This document shows positions 31,722 through 34,375 of a DNA stretch of 34,375 nucleotides, one piece after another. Origin of the DNA: Tepidimonas thermarum (lineage in GTDB: Bacteria > Pseudomonadota > Gammaproteobacteria > Burkholderiales > Burkholderiaceae_C). The notes under the pieces were generated by a model. It made no database searches and had not been told where the DNA came from. It saw only the letters and a program-made list of their open reading frames with translations. Position numbers and translations under genes: made by a program. The stretch covers positions 1 to 34,375 of the forward strand of contig NZ_VJOL01000030.1 of assembly GCF_007556705.1 (NCBI RefSeq), given 5' to 3'. The first letter of the stretch is position 1, and each line of letters starts with the position of its first letter.

Positions 31722-33569
31722 TCACAGGCCCAAGCGCGCCTTGGTTTCGGCCGTGGGCCGCCCTTCGGCATCCCAGCCACGCACCTGGTAGTACTTGGGT
31801 AGCATCTCGGGCAGCTTGTTGACCAAGCCTTTGGCAGGGCCGGTCTTGGCCGGCTCGGTCAGCAGGCGCGGCGGCAGGGTGTCGTCCTTGGCGGTAAAGC
31901 CCGCGGCGTTGTTGAATGCGCGCTCCATGTTCCAGATGCGCTCGCCGATGCGCTCGAGCTCCTCGGTGGTAAATTCCTCGCCGCACGCGGCCGCCACCTG
32001 CGGCGCCACGTCGGCCAGGCCCCAGGCAAAACTGGTGAAGATGCAAATGCCCGCCGAGTCGAACGCCGCCGTCGCATCCTGGAAGGCCTTCACCAGCTCG
32101 GGCTTGCCCTCGGCGGTCAGCGGGTCGGTTTTGACCGGAATGCCCAGCACCTCGGAGGCGACGGTGTAGCCGCGCAGGTGGCACGCACCACGGTTGCTGG
32201 TGGCGTACGCCAGCCCCATGCCCTGGATGCCGCGGCTGTCGTAGGCGGGGAATTCCTGCCCCTTGACACTCATGGACAATTCCGGGTGGCCGTACTTTTC
32301 GCACAGGCGCTTGGAGCCCAGCCCGATTTCCTTGCCAAAGCCGACGCCGTTGGCGGTCATGTCCGCCAGCTCGCACAGCGCGCGCGCCGAGCCAAACGGC
32401 GCCTCGATGCCGATTTGCTCCTTGGTCAGCACGCCCAACTCGTAGAGCTCCATCACCGCCCCGACGGTGGCCCCAAAGCTGATCGGGTCCATGCCGTGCT
32501 CGTTGCAGATCAGGTTGGCGTACTGCAGCGCTTCCAAGTCGTTGACGCCATTGGCCGCGCCCAACGCCCACGCCGCTTCGTACTCGAGGCCGCCGCTGGC
32601 GCCCCAATACTCCGGTTTGTTTTTGACGCTGAAGTGCGTCTCGTCGATCTTGCTGATGCGCCCGCAGGCGATGGTGCACCCGAAGCACGCCTGGTTGGTG
32701 ACCAGGTGCGTCTTGCCGTCCGTGGGGCGCGGCGTGAGCATGGCCTCGGCCGAGATGTCTTTGGCGCCCTCGAACTGCACATCGCGGTGGTTGCGCGTGG
32801 GCAACGCGCCGATTTCGTTGATCACGTTCATCAGCACCTGGGTGCCGTACTTGGGCAGCCCCTGCCCGGTCACGGCGTTGTCGGCCAGGATCTTTTTCTT
32901 TTCTTTGGTGACCTGCATGAAGGCCTTGGGGTCGCGCACATTGCCCACGCCCTTGGTGCCGCGCACCGCAATGGCCTTGAGGTTTTTGCTGCCCGCCACC
33001 GCCCCGACGCCAGAACGCCCGGCGGCGCGGTGCAAATCGTTGACCACGGCCGCGTAGAGCACTTGGTTTTCCCCAGCGCGGCCGATGCTGGAGATGCGCA
33101 GCAGCGGATCCTGCAGCGAGGTTTTGAGGATTTCCTCGGTCTGCCAGACCGACTTGCCCCACAGGTGCGAGGCGTCGCGCAGCTCGGCCAGGTCGTCGTT
33201 GATGTAGAGGTACACCGGCTTGGGACTGCGCCCCTCGAAGATGATCATGTCCCAGCCCGCCATCTTGAGCTCGGCCCCCCAGTAGCCACCGGAATTGGAG
33301 CAGGCGATCGCGCCGGTCAGCGGCCCTTTGGTGATGACGGTGTAGCGCCCGCCGGTGGAGGCCATGGTGCCCGTCAGCGGCCCGGTGGCCCAGATGATTT
33401 TGTTGTCCGGCGAGAGCGGATCGACCTTGGGGTCCACCTCCTCGACCAGGTATTTGCTGCCCAGGCCGCGCGAGCCCAGGTACTGGCGCGCCCAGGTCAT
33501 GTTCAGCGGTTCGGCCGTGCAGGTGCCGGCCGTCAGGTTCACACGCAGGATTTTTCCAGCCCAAGACAT
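31722..33569 (-). CDS. aorB: Tungsten-type aldehyde:ferredoxin oxidoreductase (AorB)
   Basis: A 615-residue AOR-family enzyme that oxidises aldehydes to acids (and may run in reverse) at a tungsten bis-pyranopterin centre. The [4Fe-4S] ligands are Cys295, Cys298 and Cys302 in ACFGCTIACGR, and Cys509 in 'DSAGICIFTSF', matching Cys288/291/295/494 of the Pyrococcus enzyme. Cofactor-binding regions include 'RYTVITKGPLTGAIACSNSGG' (75-95), 'GRSGVGAVAGSKNLKAI' (184-200) and 'FPAYDSRGIQGMGLAYATSNRG' (440-461). Length fits the 600-620 residues of the family. AAGGAG precedes the ATG. Neighbours are those of the Aromatoleum AorABC system. Molybdenum in place of tungsten, or a relative acting on another substrate, is not excluded by sequence. 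Confidence 0.95.
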   Translation of the reverse strand: MSWAGKILRVNLTAGTCTAEPLNMTWARQYLGSRGLGSKYLVEEVDPKVDPLSPDNKIIWATGPLTGTMASTGGRYTVITKGPLTGAIACSNSGGYWGAELKMAGWDMIIFEGRSPKPVYLYINDDLAELRDASHLWGKSVWQTEEILKTSLQDPLLRISSIGRAGENQVLYAAVVNDLHRAAGRSGVGAVAGSKNLKAIAVRGTKGVGNVRDPKAFMQVTKEKKKILADNAVTGQGLPKYGTQVLMNVINEIGALPTRNHRDVQFEGAKDISAEAMLTPRPTDGKTHLVTNQACFGCTIACGRISKIDETHFSVKNKPEYWGASGGLEYEAAWALGAANGVNDLEALQYANLICNEHGMDPISFGATVGAVMELYELGVLTKEQIGIEAPFGSARALCELADMTANGVGFGKEIGLGSKRLCEKYGHPELSMSVKGQEFPAYDSRGIQGMGLAYATSNRGACHLRGYTVASEVLGIPVKTDPLTAEGKPELVKAFQDATAAFDSAGICIFTSFAWGLADVAPQVAAACGEEFTTEELERIGERIWNMERAFNNAAGFTAKDDTLPPRLLTEPAKTGPAKGLVNKLPEMLPKYYQVRGWDAEGRPTAETKARLGL

Positions 33570-33588
33570 GTTCGTGCTCCTTCGACGG

Positions 33589-34065
33589 TCAGGCCGCGGC
33601 GGGCTGGTTGCCCAGCTTGTCGGCCCACTGCTTCATGCGGTCGATGCCGGTCCAGTTGGCATCGATGAAGGTGATGGCGCCGGTGGGACAGGCGTCGGCG
33701 CAGGCCGGCTCGCCACCGCACAGGTCGCACTTTTGCACCTTGCCGGTTTCCTGCACGTAGTTGATCGTGCCAAACGGGCAGGCGATCGTGCACACCTTGC
33801 AGCCCACGCAGGTGGTCTCGTTGACCACCTTGGCCCCGGTGGCCTTGTCCACCGTGATGGCCTCCACCGGGCAGGCATGCAGGCACCAAGCCTCATCGCA
33901 CTGGGTGCAGGTGTAGGGGACTTTGCGCCCGGTGTGGTGGAAGTCGAACACCTTGATGCGCGACTTCGACGTGGCGTAGACGCCGTAGTTTTCGAACGAG
34001 CAGGCCATCTCGCACGACAGACACCCCGTGCACTTGGCCGGATCGATGTGCAGCACCTTCTGCAT
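33589..34065 (-). CDS. aorA: Polyferredoxin subunit with four [4Fe-4S] clusters (AorA)
   Basis: A 158-residue iron-sulfur protein with 16 cysteines in four groups: 12/15/18/22, 53/56/61/65, 86/89/92/96 and 113/116/122/126. This is the HycB/DmsB-type pattern that holds four [4Fe-4S] clusters in a chain. There is no signal peptide, so it is cytoplasmic. It is the first gene of the operon, 19 bases before aorB, and is the expected electron conduit between AorB and AorC. In Aromatoleum, AorA subunits can stack into filaments that carry AorB and AorC. AGGAGA about seven bases upstream of the ATG gives a strong start. Confidence 0.95.
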   Translation of the reverse strand: MQKVLHIDPAKCTGCLSCEMACSFENYGVYATSKSRIKVFDFHHTGRKVPYTCTQCDEAWCLHACPVEAITVDKATGAKVVNETTCVGCKVCTIACPFGTINYVQETGKVQKCDLCGGEPACADACPTGAITFIDANWTGIDRMKQWADKLGNQPAAA

Positions 34066-34128
34066 ACTTCGTCTCCTGGTGGTGGGGCCATGCCCCTTGT
34101 GAACTTGTGTGCCTACCTATTTTTGGCT

Positions 34129-34191
34129 GAGAATGTCCGACGAATCTTGGGGATAACCCGTACCGAACGGGGCGCGGGCGCGGAAATTCTC
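34129..34191. promoter_or_regulatory. Paired inverted repeats in the aorA/TRAP divergent region
   Basis: GAGAATGTCC (34129-34138) and GGAAATTCTC (34182-34191) are reverse complements at nine of ten positions. Their centres are 53 bases apart, close to five helical turns, a spacing that suits two bound dimers on one DNA face or a DNA loop. They lie between the aorA start (34065) and the divergent TRAP start (34247) and could control both. No regulator gene is in the window next to them. Confidence 0.4.
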
Positions 34192-34195
34192 AAAT

Positions 34196-34211
34196 TGCAA
34201 CACCGGCGCCC
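34196..34211 (-). promoter_or_regulatory. Weak sigma-54-like -24/-12 element upstream of aorA
   Basis: On the minus strand the sequence GGGCGCC-GGTG-TTGCA has the invariant GG-N10-GC spacing and a full -12 TTGCA, but the -24 half differs from TGGCACG at three positions. Initiation would be near 34185, about 120 bases before aorA. GC-rich DNA gives many chance matches, so this is a tentative call. Confidence 0.25.
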
Positions 34212-34246
34212 CAAGCCCCCCGCCACCCGAGCGCAGGAGACACACC

Positions 34247-34375
34247 GTGCCCACCACCCGCTGGCGCCTGGCCTCCAGCTTTCCCAAGTCGCTTGACACC
34301 ATCCACGGTGCGGCAGAAGTCTTCGCCAAAACCGTCAATGCGATGTCGGGTGGCAAATTCCAGGTCACGGTGCAC
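34247..34375 (+). CDS. TRAP transporter solute-binding protein DctP, 5' part only
   Basis: The first 43 codons of a DctP/TakP-like binding protein, cut by the window end. The opening MPTTRWRLASSFPKS and 'AAEVFAKTVNAMSGGKFQVTV' are the mature N-terminal strand and helix of keto-acid-type TRAP receptors. Translation would begin at a GTG preceded by AGGAG at 34235-34239. No signal peptide is encoded: the upstream frame meets a stop at 34154-34156 with no alternative ATG or GTG that would add a hydrophobic leader. TRAP receptors are normally exported, so this is odd. The gene is divergent from the aldehyde oxidoreductase operon; the membrane subunits should follow beyond the edge. Confidence 0.75.
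   Translation, partial: MPTTRWRLASSFPKSLDTIHGAAEVFAKTVNAMSGGKFQVTVH

Noticed and set aside
31660-33564. 634-codon minus-strand frame overlapping aorB in another phase
   Set aside because: The main frame encodes the AOR family protein with all cluster cysteines; the shifted frame has no recognisable domain.

Overview
The window is a 34.4 kb GC-rich chromosomal segment whose gene content and protein sequences look like a beta-proteobacterium of the order Burkholderiales, probably near the Comamonadaceae. The indicators are the pepA-holC-DUF2486-like block, the divergent lptFG pair, a CysB-type regulator, hrpA/argA back to back, a gcvA-type LysR gene beside gcdH, and the polyamine-type ABC cluster. 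No insertion sequence, prophage gene or CRISPR array is visible. Genes are tightly packed and no stretch above about 300 bases lacks a gene.

Layout. 1-180: edge region with tandem hairpins and a strong terminator. 181-3835 (minus strand): a branched-chain amino-acid-type binding lipoprotein, a small DUF2486-like gene, holC and pepA. 3866-8260 (plus): lptF and lptG (lipopolysaccharide export permease), cysB and a PLP aminotransferase. 8276-12271 (minus): the large RNA helicase hrpA. 12299-13648 (plus): argA. 13750-15400 (minus): a tiny Ala/Pro/Gln-rich lipoprotein and the ribosomal oxygenase roxA. 15415-15912 (plus): an SlpA/SlyD-like prolyl isomerase. 15922-19372: a LysR regulator divergent from gcdH and a CaiB-type CoA-transferase, forming a glutarate/glutaryl-CoA unit. 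19490-26291 (plus): an ABC transporter of the spermidine/putrescine class (ATPase, binding protein, two permeases), a ureohydrolase (agmatinase or guanidinobutyrase) and succinate-semialdehyde dehydrogenase. Together these look like uptake and breakdown of a polyamine or guanidino compound to succinate. 26407-26480: tRNA-Gly(CCC), then rdgC, with an OsmC-family gene convergent to it. 28029-29738 (plus): a type II sulfide:quinone oxidoreductase with a twin-arginine-like leader and a small three-helix membrane protein, preceded by an Fnr/Anr-like box.

The most distinctive region is 29774-34065 (minus strand). It is a five-gene operon resembling the AorABC tungsten enzyme system known from Aromatoleum: a four-cluster polyferredoxin, a tungsten-type aldehyde:ferredoxin oxidoreductase with all four cluster cysteines, an FAD/NAD(P) oxidoreductase, a MoaD-like protein ending in Gly-Gly, and an uncharacterised 99-residue protein. 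The inferred electron path is aldehyde to tungsten cofactor, to FeS chain, to FAD, to NAD(P). A TRAP-type solute-binding gene starts divergently at the right edge and is cut off by the window.

Regulatory candidates include a perfect 12-base palindrome between the roxA and slpA-like start codons, a perfect palindrome in front of gcdH, a recurring CTAGGGTTT motif at two sites, and paired inverted repeats plus a weak sigma-54-like element upstream of the aldehyde oxidoreductase operon. All functional assignments come from reading motifs and recalled family features; no database search was run.
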